Positions 42,286-54,026 of a stretch of 64,000 nt of DNA are shown one piece after another (the first letter of the stretch is position 1; the number at the start of each line of letters is the position of its first letter). The notes beneath the pieces are model-generated. The model saw only the letters and a list, made by a program, of their open reading frames with translations. It had not been told where the DNA came from and did not search any database. Both the position numbers and the translations under genes were made by a program. The stretch comes from Methylobacterium brachiatum. Its GTDB lineage: Bacteria; Pseudomonadota; Alphaproteobacteria; Rhizobiales; Beijerinckiaceae. The DNA lies in assembly GCF_020523825.1 (NCBI RefSeq), contig NZ_JAJALK010000018.1:1-64000 (forward strand), read 5' to 3'.

Positions 42286-44901
42286 TCACGCCGTGATGGT
42301 GAAGCACGCGCCCGGGTTGTTGGCCACGTCGAGACGGGCGTTGATTTGGTCGAGCATCGCCCGGATCAGCTTCATCCCGAGGCCCGTGCCCTTGCCGCGC
42401 ACCTTGGCTTCGGCCCAGTCGTCGGGCAGGCCGGAACCGTCGTCGCAGACCCGAAGCTGGACCTCGCCGGGTCCGGAGGCCGAGACGCTGACCTCGACGC
42501 GTCCGCCGCCGGTGGGGTTGGCCGCGTATTTGAACGCGTTGGTCACGAGCTCCGTAGCGATCAGCGAGAGCGCCACCGCCTTGCGGTAGGGCACCATCAG
42601 GCCGGGCTCGGCCGAGAGATCGACGGCGTGGCCCTCGCCGGCCAGGCCCGCGAGGTCGTTGCACAGGTTCTCGATGGTCTGGCCGAGATCGACCTCGTCG
42701 AAGCGCTCGGCCTGGTAGAGGCTGTCGTGCACCCGCGCGACGCTCATCACCCGGGCCGAGGTGTCGGCGAAGGCCTGCCGGGCCTCGCCGTCGGAGATCT
42801 GGCGGCGCTGCATCTGCAGGAAGGCCGAGACGATCTGCAGGGAGTTCTTGACCCGGTGGTCGATCTCCCGGGTCAGCAGGTCCTTCTGCTCGAGCAGGCG
42901 CTCCTTCTCGGCGAGCAGGCTGGTCAGCTCGTCGATCTTGCGGCGCTGGCGCAGCACCACGCCCTCGACCGCCTCGGCCAGCGAGCCGGCGAGATGGACC
43001 TGCCATTCGGCCCAGTCGGCGGCGAAGCCAGTGCGCTCCTCGACCCAGCGCTCGAACGAGCGGCGCGGCAGCAGGGCCACCGGGCCGCTGCCGGCGAGAA
43101 CCGGCTTGCGCGGGTCGCCGCCCCAGGTCACCGTGCTGGGCACCTCCGGCCGGAACCAGAGCAGCAGATTCTCGCGGGACTCGTCCACGAAGGCGGCGAG
43201 CAGGCCGCTGGCGATCTCCCGGTAGGGGGCCGCCTCCGGATACTCGGCGGTGAAGCTGCTGCTGCTGTATTGGGTCTCGCCGGCCGGCAGCCGGTCCCGC
43301 AGCCAGGCGGCGATCCGGCCGACCATGTCGGCGGGGGGCGACCGGCCGATCAGCGTCACCCGCTCGCCCGCCACGATGCCGGCGCCGGTGGCGCTGAACA
43401 GGTCGAGCAGGGTCGCGTTGCCGGCGGTCAGGGCGGCCACGAAATCGTCGGAGCGGGTCAGCTCGCGCACCAGGCGGCTCTCGACCGCGAGATGGGCCTG
43501 CCGCTCCTCCCAGAGCCGGCGCGACTCGATCTCCTGCACCCGCATCGCGAAGGCGTCGGTGAGCACGGTGGCGGCCGAGCGGGTCTCGGGCGTGACGTAA
43601 TGCGGGCGGCGATGATGGCCGATCATCAGGCCCCAGAGCCGGCCCTCGACCATGATCGAGATCGACATCGAGCCATTCACGCCCAGGTTGCGCTGGTACT
43701 CGAGGTGGATCGGCGACAGCGTGCGGTGCTGGGCGAAGGTGAGGTCGATCGGGCCGTTGCCGGCGCCGGGCGCCGCCACCAGGCCGACCGGGACGCTGTC
43801 GCGGTCGATCACGAAGCGGTTCTTGGCCCGGGTGTAGAGGGCGCGGGCCTGGGCCGGGATGTCGGAGGCGGGAAAGCGCAGGCCGAGCAGGCTGCGCGAC
43901 CAGCCGGGTACCTTGTCCTCAGCCACCGCCTCGCCGTTCCAGTCGGCGTCGAACCGGTAGACCAGCACGGCCTCGAAGCCGGTGAGCGCGCGGATCTCCA
44001 AAGCGGCGATCCGGGCGGCCTCGACCAGGGTCTCGGCCGCGCGCAGGCGCCCGACGGCGAGCTCGGTATCGACCTGGCTGGCGGTCGGGAAGTCGTCGGC
44101 CGATTCGGGCTCGAGCTCCAACTCGACGATCACCCGCCCGGCATGGGCGTGGGCCACGGCGTAATAGGGCGCCGCGCGGCCGGCCAGGGTGAGCCGGCGG
44201 CGGGCGGATTGGCCGTTCTCCAGGGTGCCGGCGGTCAGGCGCGCCCGGATGGCCTCGACGAAGTCGCGGGGCAGCACGTCGTCCAGGGGACGGCCGGCGA
44301 GCGGCGGATCCTGGGGATCGACGATCTCCTCGATATTCGCCGAGTAGGCCAGGACGTGCAGGGTCTCGGCATCGGCCGCGAGCATCACGGCGTTGGGTTG
44401 GATCGAGCCCGGGATGTGGATCGGCTCGCGCTCGCAATGGCTGGCATCCACCGGCTCGGCGCGCACACGCCGGCCGATCGCGGCCATCACGGCCTCGCGG
44501 GGCAGGCCGGCGCCGAGGCTCTCGATCGGGTCGATGGTCAGCCAGGTGACCGGGCCGGTCTCGGCGGCGGTGCCATGGCGCATGTGGACCCGCGCCCGCA
44601 GGGGCTGGGGCAGCCGGCCGAACACGTAGTCGAAGCTCTCGTCCAGGGCGCCGCGGCGGCTCCCCGACAGGAAGCGCCCGCGGAAATTCGGCACGTTGGT
44701 GCCCGGCATCACCTCGCGGAAATAGTTGCGGCCGATCACCGCCTCGCGCGAGAGGCCCGAGAGCGCGCTGGCGCCCTCGCTGAACACCACGACGGTACCG
44801 TCCGAATCGAGTCCGATCACGCCCTTGTCGAGGCGATCCAACGCGTCGGGCGCGAGCACGTCGAGGTCGACGCCGCGTTCGGGGGCCTGCTTCGGCGGCA
44901 T
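42286..44901 (-). CDS. PYP-like/bacteriophytochrome hybrid histidine kinase
   Basis: 871 residues. Residues 20-125 resemble photoactive yellow protein: LDKGVIGLDSDGTVVVFSEG, IGRNYFREVMPG and RARVHMRHG line up with PYP, but the chromophore cysteine is glycine (G67) and the Tyr42 and Glu46 equivalents are F40 and A44. Residues 140-640 are PAS-GAF-PHY of a bacteriophytochrome: bilin cysteine C156 in SHCEREPIHIPGSIQP, D347 in FPASDIP, H399 in SPIHLEYQ, and PRRSF (612-616) with W630 in the tongue. Then a HisKA_2-type kinase (REIDHRVKNSLQ, His682) and HATPase. It senses red/far-red light through biliverdin; PYP-phytochrome fusions like Ppr are the nearest known type. No bphO or response regulator is adjacent. 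Confidence 0.88.
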   Translation of the reverse strand: MPPKQAPERGVDLDVLAPDALDRLDKGVIGLDSDGTVVVFSEGASALSGLSREAVIGRNYFREVMPGTNVPNFRGRFLSGSRRGALDESFDYVFGRLPQPLRARVHMRHGTAAETGPVTWLTIDPIESLGAGLPREAVMAAIGRRVRAEPVDASHCEREPIHIPGSIQPNAVMLAADAETLHVLAYSANIEEIVDPQDPPLAGRPLDDVLPRDFVEAIRARLTAGTLENGQSARRRLTLAGRAAPYYAVAHAHAGRVIVELELEPESADDFPTASQVDTELAVGRLRAAETLVEAARIAALEIRALTGFEAVLVYRFDADWNGEAVAEDKVPGWSRSLLGLRFPASDIPAQARALYTRAKNRFVIDRDSVPVGLVAAPGAGNGPIDLTFAQHRTLSPIHLEYQRNLGVNGSMSISIMVEGRLWGLMIGHHRRPHYVTPETRSAATVLTDAFAMRVQEIESRRLWEERQAHLAVESRLVRELTRSDDFVAALTAGNATLLDLFSATGAGIVAGERVTLIGRSPPADMVGRIAAWLRDRLPAGETQYSSSSFTAEYPEAAPYREIASGLLAAFVDESRENLLLWFRPEVPSTVTWGGDPRKPVLAGSGPVALLPRRSFERWVEERTGFAADWAEWQVHLAGSLAEAVEGVVLRQRRKIDELTSLLAEKERLLEQKDLLTREIDHRVKNSLQIVSAFLQMQRRQISDGEARQAFADTSARVMSVARVHDSLYQAERFDEVDLGQTIENLCNDLAGLAGEGHAVDLSAEPGLMVPYRKAVALSLIATELVTNAFKYAANPTGGGRVEVSVSASGPGEVQLRVCDDGSGLPDDWAEAKVRGKGTGLGMKLIRAMLDQINARLDVANNPGACFTITA

Positions 44902-45010
44902 CAGGAAAGAACCCCGCTCATCTCGGTTGATATGACTGGGGCAGGGGCGAAGTGCAATGCTTCCGCACGCGGCAAGATCAGCTCGATATCACGATGGCGT
45001 CGGAGCCAGA

Positions 45011-46405
45011 TTAAGACTGACAAATTGACTGTGTGATTTCAGACAATGCGGTGGAAAATCCTTCTTCAACTGTAGGATGGTATATGGGTTGGTCCCGCAC
45101 GGCCGCGGCGCTCTTCCCGTCGCCGATCGCGTGGGCCAGCAGATGCGCCAGATGCTCGACCGCGGGCCCGAGCATCTCCGAACCCAGCAGCCGGCCCTCC
45201 CGGTCGGCCCAGATTCGAAGCCCGCCGTGATTCGCGCCGTCGACCCGGGCACGACCCTGGGTCGAGAAATCGACCGTTCCGGTGACGCGTCCGGGGGCGT
45301 CGGCCGCGTAGGGCGCGCCGATCGCGGCGACCTGCGGGTCGGTGAAGACCATCGTCAGACGGGTCCAGGGCTCCGGCGACGTAACAGCGCGCCCGGCGGC
45401 CAGCGCCGCCGCGTTCGCTCCGGCGATGCTGCCCTGGCGGCTCGCCTCGTGCAGCACCGGCCGCCAGGCATCGGCATCGCCCGCGATCAGGATCGGCGCG
45501 CCGGCGCAGACCAGGCTGCGTCGGTCGAATTCCGGCATGCCGCCCTCGCCGAGGCGCAGGCCCGTCACGTCGAGCCCGAGCCCGCCCAGGTTGGGCGCGC
45601 GGCCGGTCGCCGCGAGAACCCGGTCGGCCCGGGTCTCCCGGGCCCGCCCATCCCGGTCGGTCCAGGCGAAGCGCACACCGTCCCCGTCGGGCGTGGCGGA
45701 GTCGAGCTTCGCCCCGAGATGCAGCGCGAGCTCGGCACGGAAAATCTCGGCGGCCTGGCGGGCGAGATCCGGCTCGGACAGGCCGGCGACGGTATCGCCG
45801 GCATCGATCACCGTGACTCGGATTCCGAGGCGGCTCATCGCCTGGGCAATCTCGATACCGACCGCGCCCGCACCCAGAACGGCCAGCGAATCCGGGAGGT
45901 CGGGGATCTCGAACAGGGTGTCGGTGGTGAGGAGGCGGTCGCCGAGCCCGCGCAGGGGCGCCGGGACGGTGGGGCTCGAACCGGTGGCGATCACGGCGGC
46001 GCGGAAGGTGATCCGGGTGTGATCGTCGACCGTGAGGCTGCCGCGATCCGCGAACCGGGCCCTGCCGGCGATGCGCGCCGCCTCCGGCAGGGCATTTACG
46101 CCGTCGAGGACGCCGCCGACGAACCGGTCCCGCTCGGCGCGGACCCGCTCGAGCACCGCGCGCCCATCCACCACGACGCCGGCGACGCGGATGCCGAACA
46201 GGTCGGTGTTTCGCGCCGCATGGGCGGCCTTGGCCGCCGCGATCAGGAGCTTGGAGGGCATGCAGCCGACCCGGGCACAGGTCGTGCCGCCCGGGCCGCG
46301 CTCGATCAGGACGGCGCTCGCCCCGGCCTCGGTGGCGGCCCGGTAGGCGGCGAGCCCGGCGGTCCCGGCCCCGATCACCGCCACATCACAGCTGCGTTCG
46401 TTCAT
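45011..46405 (-). CDS. Dihydrolipoyl dehydrogenase-like flavoprotein disulfide reductase
   Basis: 464 residues. FAD-binding VAVIGAGTAGLAAYRAA (8-24), redox disulfide C43-C48 in GGTTCARVGCMPSK, NAD-binding AVLGAGAVGIEIAQAM, and the C-terminal YHPTVEEG with the His-Glu pair that protonates the thiolate. Class I disulfide reductase; lipoamide or a related thiol is likely, but not coded next to 2-oxoacid dehydrogenase subunits, so it may be a stand-alone reductase. Start ATG at 46405. Confidence 0.88.
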   Translation of the reverse strand: MNERSCDVAVIGAGTAGLAAYRAATEAGASAVLIERGPGGTTCARVGCMPSKLLIAAAKAAHAARNTDLFGIRVAGVVVDGRAVLERVRAERDRFVGGVLDGVNALPEAARIAGRARFADRGSLTVDDHTRITFRAAVIATGSSPTVPAPLRGLGDRLLTTDTLFEIPDLPDSLAVLGAGAVGIEIAQAMSRLGIRVTVIDAGDTVAGLSEPDLARQAAEIFRAELALHLGAKLDSATPDGDGVRFAWTDRDGRARETRADRVLAATGRAPNLGGLGLDVTGLRLGEGGMPEFDRRSLVCAGAPILIAGDADAWRPVLHEASRQGSIAGANAAALAAGRAVTSPEPWTRLTMVFTDPQVAAIGAPYAADAPGRVTGTVDFSTQGRARVDGANHGGLRIWADREGRLLGSEMLGPAVEHLAHLLAHAIGDGKSAAAVRDQPIYHPTVEEGFSTALSEITQSICQS

Positions 46406-46884
46406 CGTATCCCCGGGCCGGTCGCCGGGGCCAAAGCTTCATCGCTGAGGTTCGTTCCGCCTGCGCCGACGCGCCTCAGGTTGAGCCACCAACGGGCTCG
46501 GACGGGCTGGTCGGGCAATGCGGTTCGGATGCGGCGGGCCCATTGGAAGAACGCTCTTCCGAGGATCGATACCGCAGACCCGATAACCCGCGCCGTCATT
46601 CCCGGGCGCCGCAGGCGAGCCCGGACCCGGAGCGGACGCCCATGGCGTCAATCCAGAACCGCTGCCGGGTCAACCGCTTGGCACGTCGGCGGCTCCGAAT
46701 CCCGGGTTCCGCCGTGGGGCGGCAGCGGTCCAGCCTTCGACCGGAGAGCAAGACCGAGCTTTCCGCGTCAGGGCGAGCTGGAAATCGACCGGCCTGACCC
46801 GTCGCCCCCACGGGAGGGGGCCACGCCGCGGCCCGGATAAGCCGCGGCGTGAGCGTGTCCCCCGCTTCAGGGGGAACCCGCCGG
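46406..46884. other. Intergenic region, 479 bp, lpd-like gene / truB, with hairpins
   Basis: Between minus-strand genes. It has GC-rich inverted repeats near its right end: CACGCCGCGGC (46822-46832) and GCCGCGGCGTG (46841-46851) around an 8-base loop, next to CCCCCACGGGAGGGGG (46806-46821) and CCCCCGCTTCAGGGGG (46859-46874), three hairpins in 70 bp. These are repeat-like, and one may end the truB transcript. No ORF with coding character. Confidence 0.6.
46822..46851. terminator. 11-bp perfect stem after truB, possible terminator
   Basis: CACGCCGCGGC and GCCGCGGCGTG around CCGGATAA. It lies 34 bp past the truB stop on the minus strand and is flanked by two further hairpins; no U-run, so termination is inferred from position. 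Confidence 0.5.
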
Positions 46885-47913
46885 TCAGACGTTGCGCACC
46901 GGCGCGGTGCCGCCGAGATGGAACACCCGGTGCGGGACCAGCTCGCCGCGCTCGACATCGCCCACCGCGACCAGGATGCCGCCGCAGGTCGCGAAGGCCT
47001 TGCCCTCCACGGGCGCGTCCCGGCCGCGCAGGATCACCGACTGGCCGCGCATCAGGCGCAGGCCGAGGTCGCGGGAGACCGCCACCTCGGGGATCGCGTC
47101 GAGCGCGGTCTCCACCGGCCGAAGATGCGCGAGCGCGGCTTCGGGGCCGCCCTCGGTCAGGCCGGCGGCGGCGCAGGATTCGGCTTCCGAGAACGGGCCG
47201 ACCCGGGTCCGGCGCAGGGCCGAGACATGGCCGTAGCAGCCGAGCATCCGGCCGAGGTCGCGCGCCAGGGCCCGGACATAGGTGCCCTTGCCGCACTCGG
47301 CCTCGATCACGGTGCGCTCGCCGTCATGCTCGACCACGGCGAGGCGGTCGATCTGCACCGGCCGGGCGACCAGCTCCACGGTCTCGCCCTCGCGGGCCAG
47401 ATCGTAGGCACGCTCGCCCTGGATCTTGATTGCGGAATAGCGCGGCGGCACCTGCTCGATCGCGCCGACGAAGGCCGGCAGAGCCGCCTCGACCGCCGCC
47501 CGCTCCGGACGCGCGTCGCTGGTGGCGACCGCCCGGCCCTCGGCATCGTCGGTATCGGTCTCGACACCCCATTGCACGGTGAACCGGTAGGCCTTGCGGC
47601 CGTCCATGACGAACGGGACGGTCTTGGTCGCCTCACCCAGCGCGATCGGCAGGATGCCCGAGGCCAGCGGGTCGAGGGTGCCGGCATGGCCGGCCTTCTT
47701 GGCGTTGAAGGCGCGCTTCACCACCGCGACGGCGTGGGTCGAGGTCATGCCGACAGGCTTGTCGAGGATGACCCAGCCCGACACGTCCCGGCGCTTGGGC
47801 CGATCAGGCCGCGGTCCGCGCTGCGGGCGGCGCTCCTCCGGGCCCCGGCGCTCGGCGCCCGGACCGGAAGCCGCGCGCTCGGCCGGCGGATGATCTTCGA
47901 TGGAAACCGTCAT
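46885..47913 (-). CDS. truB: tRNA pseudouridine(55) synthase TruB
   Basis: 342 residues. A disordered Pro/Arg-rich N-terminus (1-42), then GWVILDKPVGMTSTHAV and the catalytic aspartate D81 in HAGTLDPLASG; RYSAIKIQGERAYDLAR and TYVRALARDLG follow. It makes Psi55 in tRNA T-loops. Last gene of the rimP-nusA-ylxR-infB-rbfA-truB series; 54 bp after rbfA. rpsO, which often follows, is not present here. Confidence 0.95.
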   Translation of the reverse strand: MTVSIEDHPPAERAASGPGAERRGPEERRPQRGPRPDRPKRRDVSGWVILDKPVGMTSTHAVAVVKRAFNAKKAGHAGTLDPLASGILPIALGEATKTVPFVMDGRKAYRFTVQWGVETDTDDAEGRAVATSDARPERAAVEAALPAFVGAIEQVPPRYSAIKIQGERAYDLAREGETVELVARPVQIDRLAVVEHDGERTVIEAECGKGTYVRALARDLGRMLGCYGHVSALRRTRVGPFSEAESCAAAGLTEGGPEAALAHLRPVETALDAIPEVAVSRDLGLRLMRGQSVILRGRDAPVEGKAFATCGGILVAVGDVERGELVPHRVFHLGGTAPVRNV

Positions 47914-47967
47914 GTCCTCGTGTCCCCCGGGGTCGTTGCCCCGTTCCTGTCCGTGTGCCGTCGGGGA

Positions 47968-48411
47968 TCAATGCCCCCGACCGGTCTCCGGTTCGTCGTC
48001 CTCAGGCCCGTCGCCGTCCCGCTCGGGGACGAGGTCGCGCTTGACGCGCTCGTCGCGCAGCAGCTTGTCGATCCGGGCCGCCTCGTCGAAGGTCTCGTCG
48101 CGCAGGAAGCGCAGCTCGGGCGCGAACTTCAGGTTGACCCGCCGGGCCACCTCCTGGCGCAGCACCTTGCGGTGACGATCCAGCGCGGCGATCACCGGCG
48201 CCTCGTCGACGCCGCCGAGCGGCATCACGTAGGCGGTGGCGAGCTTCAGGTCCGGCGACATCCGCACCTCCGGCACGGTCACGACATGCGTGTTGAGCAC
48301 CGGATCCTGGATGTCGCCGCGCTGGAGCACCTCCGCGAGGGCGTGACGCACGAGTTCGGCCACGCGCTGCTGGCGCTGCGAGGGGCCGGTGGATGTGGGT
48401 TTCTGGGCCAT
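47968..48411 (-). CDS. rbfA: 30S ribosome-binding factor RbfA
   Basis: 147 residues. QRQQRVAELVRHALAEVLQRGDIQDP is the RbfA start, followed by VVTVPEVRMSPDLKLATAYV and the KH-like core. It binds 30S precursors and helps 16S rRNA 5'-end maturation, needed in the cold. The acidic tail (ERDGDGPEDDEPETG) is longer than in E. coli. ATG at 48411, preceded by a terminator-like hairpin after infB. Confidence 0.94.
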   Translation of the reverse strand: MAQKPTSTGPSQRQQRVAELVRHALAEVLQRGDIQDPVLNTHVVTVPEVRMSPDLKLATAYVMPLGGVDEAPVIAALDRHRKVLRQEVARRVNLKFAPELRFLRDETFDEAARIDKLLRDERVKRDLVPERDGDGPEDDEPETGRGH

Positions 48412-48469
48412 TCTGTCTCGGGCCGACGCCGCGGGGCGGCCGGTTCACGTCCAACAAAAGAGAGATGCG

Positions 48470-48506
48470 CGAAAAAGAAAAGACGGCCGCGGCTGAGGCC
48501 GCGACC
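48470..48506 (-). terminator. Terminator-like hairpin between infB and rbfA
   Basis: On the minus strand, GGTCGCGGC-CTCA-GCCGCGGCC (48506 down to 48485) is a 9-bp stem with one G-U pair, followed by a T-rich run (TCTTTTCTTTTTC, 48483 to about 48471). It sits in the 121-bp gap before rbfA, so only part of the infB transcript would continue into rbfA-truB. Confidence 0.75.
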
Positions 48507-48532
48507 GCCCTGTCCGGACGAGGTCCGGGATC

Positions 48533-51478
<2,946 letters not shown>

Positions 51479-51557
51479 TCAGCCTGAACCCTGAGGGTTT
51501 CCATCGTCCCGTGAACCGACGCCCGGTGGCGCCGGCCAAATTCGTCCTGGTGCGTCG

Positions 51558-52292
51558 TCAACGTGAGGCTTCGTCGACCCCGCCGATTCGGGCTGGATCG
51601 GGCTCCTCGGTCGCCGCGGCGGCGCCCTCGAAGGAGCGTAGCCGACGCCAACGCGACAGGCAGCCGGCAGCTCCGGCTCCTGCGACGAGCGCAGCGTGTA
51701 TCACATGATCCCGACCTAAGGCCATGTCCAATTCATCTTCGGACAGGTCGTCGATGATCGGTATCCTTGACATGGCCTCACCGTGCCGCCGGTACAAGGC
51801 CGCGGCGATCTTGCGACGGCCGTCTGGACTGGCTTCCGCCGCATGGATCAGGGCCACCGCGCCGGGCTGACCGCCGATCGCGGCCTCGACCTTCGAGAAG
51901 CCTGCGACCACGCATCCCGCCTTGTTGGCCATGGCGATCGCCTGCCGCAGATCCTCGCGCAGGCCGACGACGATCCGGTCGGGCAGGTCGGGGCCGGCCT
52001 GGGCCGGTCCCTTGAACGCCCGCGGAAACAGGTTCTTGCGCACCGCGGTGGCGACCGCGTCGCGCCGGGCGCTGATCCAGGCGCCGCGACCGGGCAGCTT
52101 CGCGCGCAGGTCCGGCACGACGCTGCCGTCCGGGCCGCGCACGAACCGGATCATCGCCTCGGGCGGCTGGACCACGCGCGTGACGATGCAGGTCCGCTGC
52201 GGCACGCGCCGGCCGGGGCCGCTGTCGAGCCCCCCGGGATCAAGCCCCGGATCCTGCCCCTCATCGGGCGGGGTCGTGTCGACCTCGGCCAT
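51558..52292 (-). CDS. ylxR: YlxR/DUF448 RNA-binding protein with L7Ae-like half
   Basis: 244 residues. The YlxR domain is RRVPQRTCIVTRVVQPPEAMIRFVRGPDGSVVPDLRAKLPGRGAWISA (about 29-75), with the GRGAW motif. From 110 to 190 a ribosomal-L7Ae-like fold follows (KAGCVVAGFSKVEAAI and AEASPDGRRKIAAAL). In Bacillus, YlxR affects RNA cleavage by RNase P; here it is the usual gene between nusA and infB. ATG at 52292; the frame upstream overlaps the nusA 3' end. Confidence 0.9.
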   Translation of the reverse strand: MAEVDTTPPDEGQDPGLDPGGLDSGPGRRVPQRTCIVTRVVQPPEAMIRFVRGPDGSVVPDLRAKLPGRGAWISARRDAVATAVRKNLFPRAFKGPAQAGPDLPDRIVVGLREDLRQAIAMANKAGCVVAGFSKVEAAIGGQPGAVALIHAAEASPDGRRKIAAALYRRHGEAMSRIPIIDDLSEDELDMALGRDHVIHAALVAGAGAAGCLSRWRRLRSFEGAAAATEEPDPARIGGVDEASR

Positions 52293-52317
52293 GAGCGCGT
52301 CCGCCGCAGCCTCCCGC

Positions 52318-53955
52318 TCAGGCCTCGGCCGGGGTGGCGGCCGTCGGCTCGGGGGTCTCCTCGCTCTCGTCGGTCTCGGCACCCTCCTCGGCCTCTGGCT
52401 CGGGCAGCGCCTCGATCCAGCCGGCCTTGAGGCGGGCGGCCATGATCAGGCCCTCGGCCTCGGCCCGCGACAGCTCGAACCCGTCGAGATAGCCGGCGTG
52501 GCGCACGGCGTCCGGGCCGCGGCCCTCGGTGTAGCCGACAAGGTCGTCGGTGGCGCAGCCCGCCAGGTCCTCGACGGTCTTCACGTCGTTCTCGCCGAGC
52601 GCGACCATCATGGGCGTCGTGATGCCCTCGATCTCGCGCAACTCGTCGGCGACGCCGAGCTCGGTGCGGCGGGCATCGTGCTCCTGCTCGATCCGGGCGA
52701 GGTGATCCTGGGCGCGGGCCTGGATCTCGGCGCCGGTCTCCTCGTCGAGACCCTGGATGCCGGACAGCTCCTGGATGTCGACGTAGGCGATCTCCTCGAC
52801 GTTGCGGAAGCCTTCGGCCGCCAGCAGCTGGCCGACGGTCTCGTCGACGTCCAGCGCCTCCATGAACACCTGGGTCCGCTCGGCGAATTCCTTCTGGCGC
52901 CGCTCGGATTCCTCGGCCTCGGTCAGGATGTCGATGTCCCAGCCGGTGAGCTGCGAGGCCAGGCGCACGTTCTGGCCCCGGCGGCCGATGGCCAGCGACA
53001 GCTGGTCGTCCGGCACCACCACCTCGATGCGGTCGGCCTCCTCGTCGAGCACGACCTTCACCACCTCGGCGGGCTGGAGGGCGTTGACGATGAAGGTCGC
53101 CTCGTCCTCGGACCACGGGATGATGTCGATCTTCTCGCCCTGGAGCTCGCCGACCACCGCCTGGACGCGCGAGCCACGCATGCCGACGCAGGCGCCGACC
53201 GGGTCGATGCTGCCGTCGCGGGAGATCACCGCGATCTTGGCGCGGGAGCCCGGATCGCGGGCCACAGCCTTCACCTCGACGATGCCGTCGTAGATCTCGG
53301 GCACTTCCTGGCCGAACAGCTTGGCCATGAATTGCGGGTGCGAGCGCGACAGGAAGATCTGCGGCCCGCGCACTTCCGAGCGCACGTCGAACAGGTAGGA
53401 GCGGATCCGGTCGCCCGGCCGGAAGGTCTCGCGCGGGATCATCTCGTCCCGGCGGACGATGCCCTCGCCCCGGCCCAGATCGACGATGACGTTGCCGTAC
53501 TCGACCCGCTTGACGATGCCGTTGAGGATCTCGCCGATCCGGTCCTTGTACTCGTCGAACTGGCGGGCGCGCTCGGCGTCGCGCACCTTCTGGACGATGA
53601 CCTGCTTGGCCGACTGGGCGGCGACGCGGCCGAAATCGAAGGGCGGCAGGGTGTCGGAGATCACGTCGCCGACCAGCGCGCCCGGGTTGTAGCGGCGGGC
53701 CTGCTCCAGGGTGATCTCGCGGGCGTCGTTCTCCACCTGATCGACCACCAGAAGGTGCCGCGACAGGCGCAGGGCCCCGGTCTTGTTGTCGATCTCGGCG
53801 TGAACGTCGGTCTCCGCGCCGTAGCGGGAGCGCGCCGCCTTGGCGATCGCCTCCTCCATCGCGTCGATGACGATGGAGCGGTCGATCACCTTCTCGCGGG
53901 CGACCGCGTCGGCGATCTGGAGGAGTTCGAGCCTGTTGGCGCTGACGACGGCCAT
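52318..53955 (-). CDS. nusA: Transcription termination/antitermination factor NusA
   Basis: 545 residues. N-terminal RNA-polymerase-binding domain (1-130), S1 domain (VKRVEYGNVIVDLGRGEG at about 140-160), and two KH domains (PVGACVGMRGSRVQAVVGEL, then VPDDQLSLAIGRRGQNVRLAS). Two HhH-like repeats and an acidic tail follow. It governs pausing, termination and antitermination. ATG at 53955, 71 bp after rimP on the minus strand. Confidence 0.97.
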   Translation of the reverse strand: MAVVSANRLELLQIADAVAREKVIDRSIVIDAMEEAIAKAARSRYGAETDVHAEIDNKTGALRLSRHLLVVDQVENDAREITLEQARRYNPGALVGDVISDTLPPFDFGRVAAQSAKQVIVQKVRDAERARQFDEYKDRIGEILNGIVKRVEYGNVIVDLGRGEGIVRRDEMIPRETFRPGDRIRSYLFDVRSEVRGPQIFLSRSHPQFMAKLFGQEVPEIYDGIVEVKAVARDPGSRAKIAVISRDGSIDPVGACVGMRGSRVQAVVGELQGEKIDIIPWSEDEATFIVNALQPAEVVKVVLDEEADRIEVVVPDDQLSLAIGRRGQNVRLASQLTGWDIDILTEAEESERRQKEFAERTQVFMEALDVDETVGQLLAAEGFRNVEEIAYVDIQELSGIQGLDEETGAEIQARAQDHLARIEQEHDARRTELGVADELREIEGITTPMMVALGENDVKTVEDLAGCATDDLVGYTEGRGPDAVRHAGYLDGFELSRAEAEGLIMAARLKAGWIEALPEPEAEEGAETDESEETPEPTAATPAEA

Positions 53956-54026
53956 CGGTGTCGGTCCTTCTCTTCCGTCAAGGCTTCGTGCCGGTCGCCC
54001 GCGGGCGACCGAGCCCAAATCTCAAT

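Noticed and set aside
42346..45036. 896-codon open frame on the plus strand, opposite the phytochrome kinase
   Set aside because: It is the antisense shadow of a real gene in GC-rich DNA; its translation has no domain and a biased Gly/His/Arg makeup.
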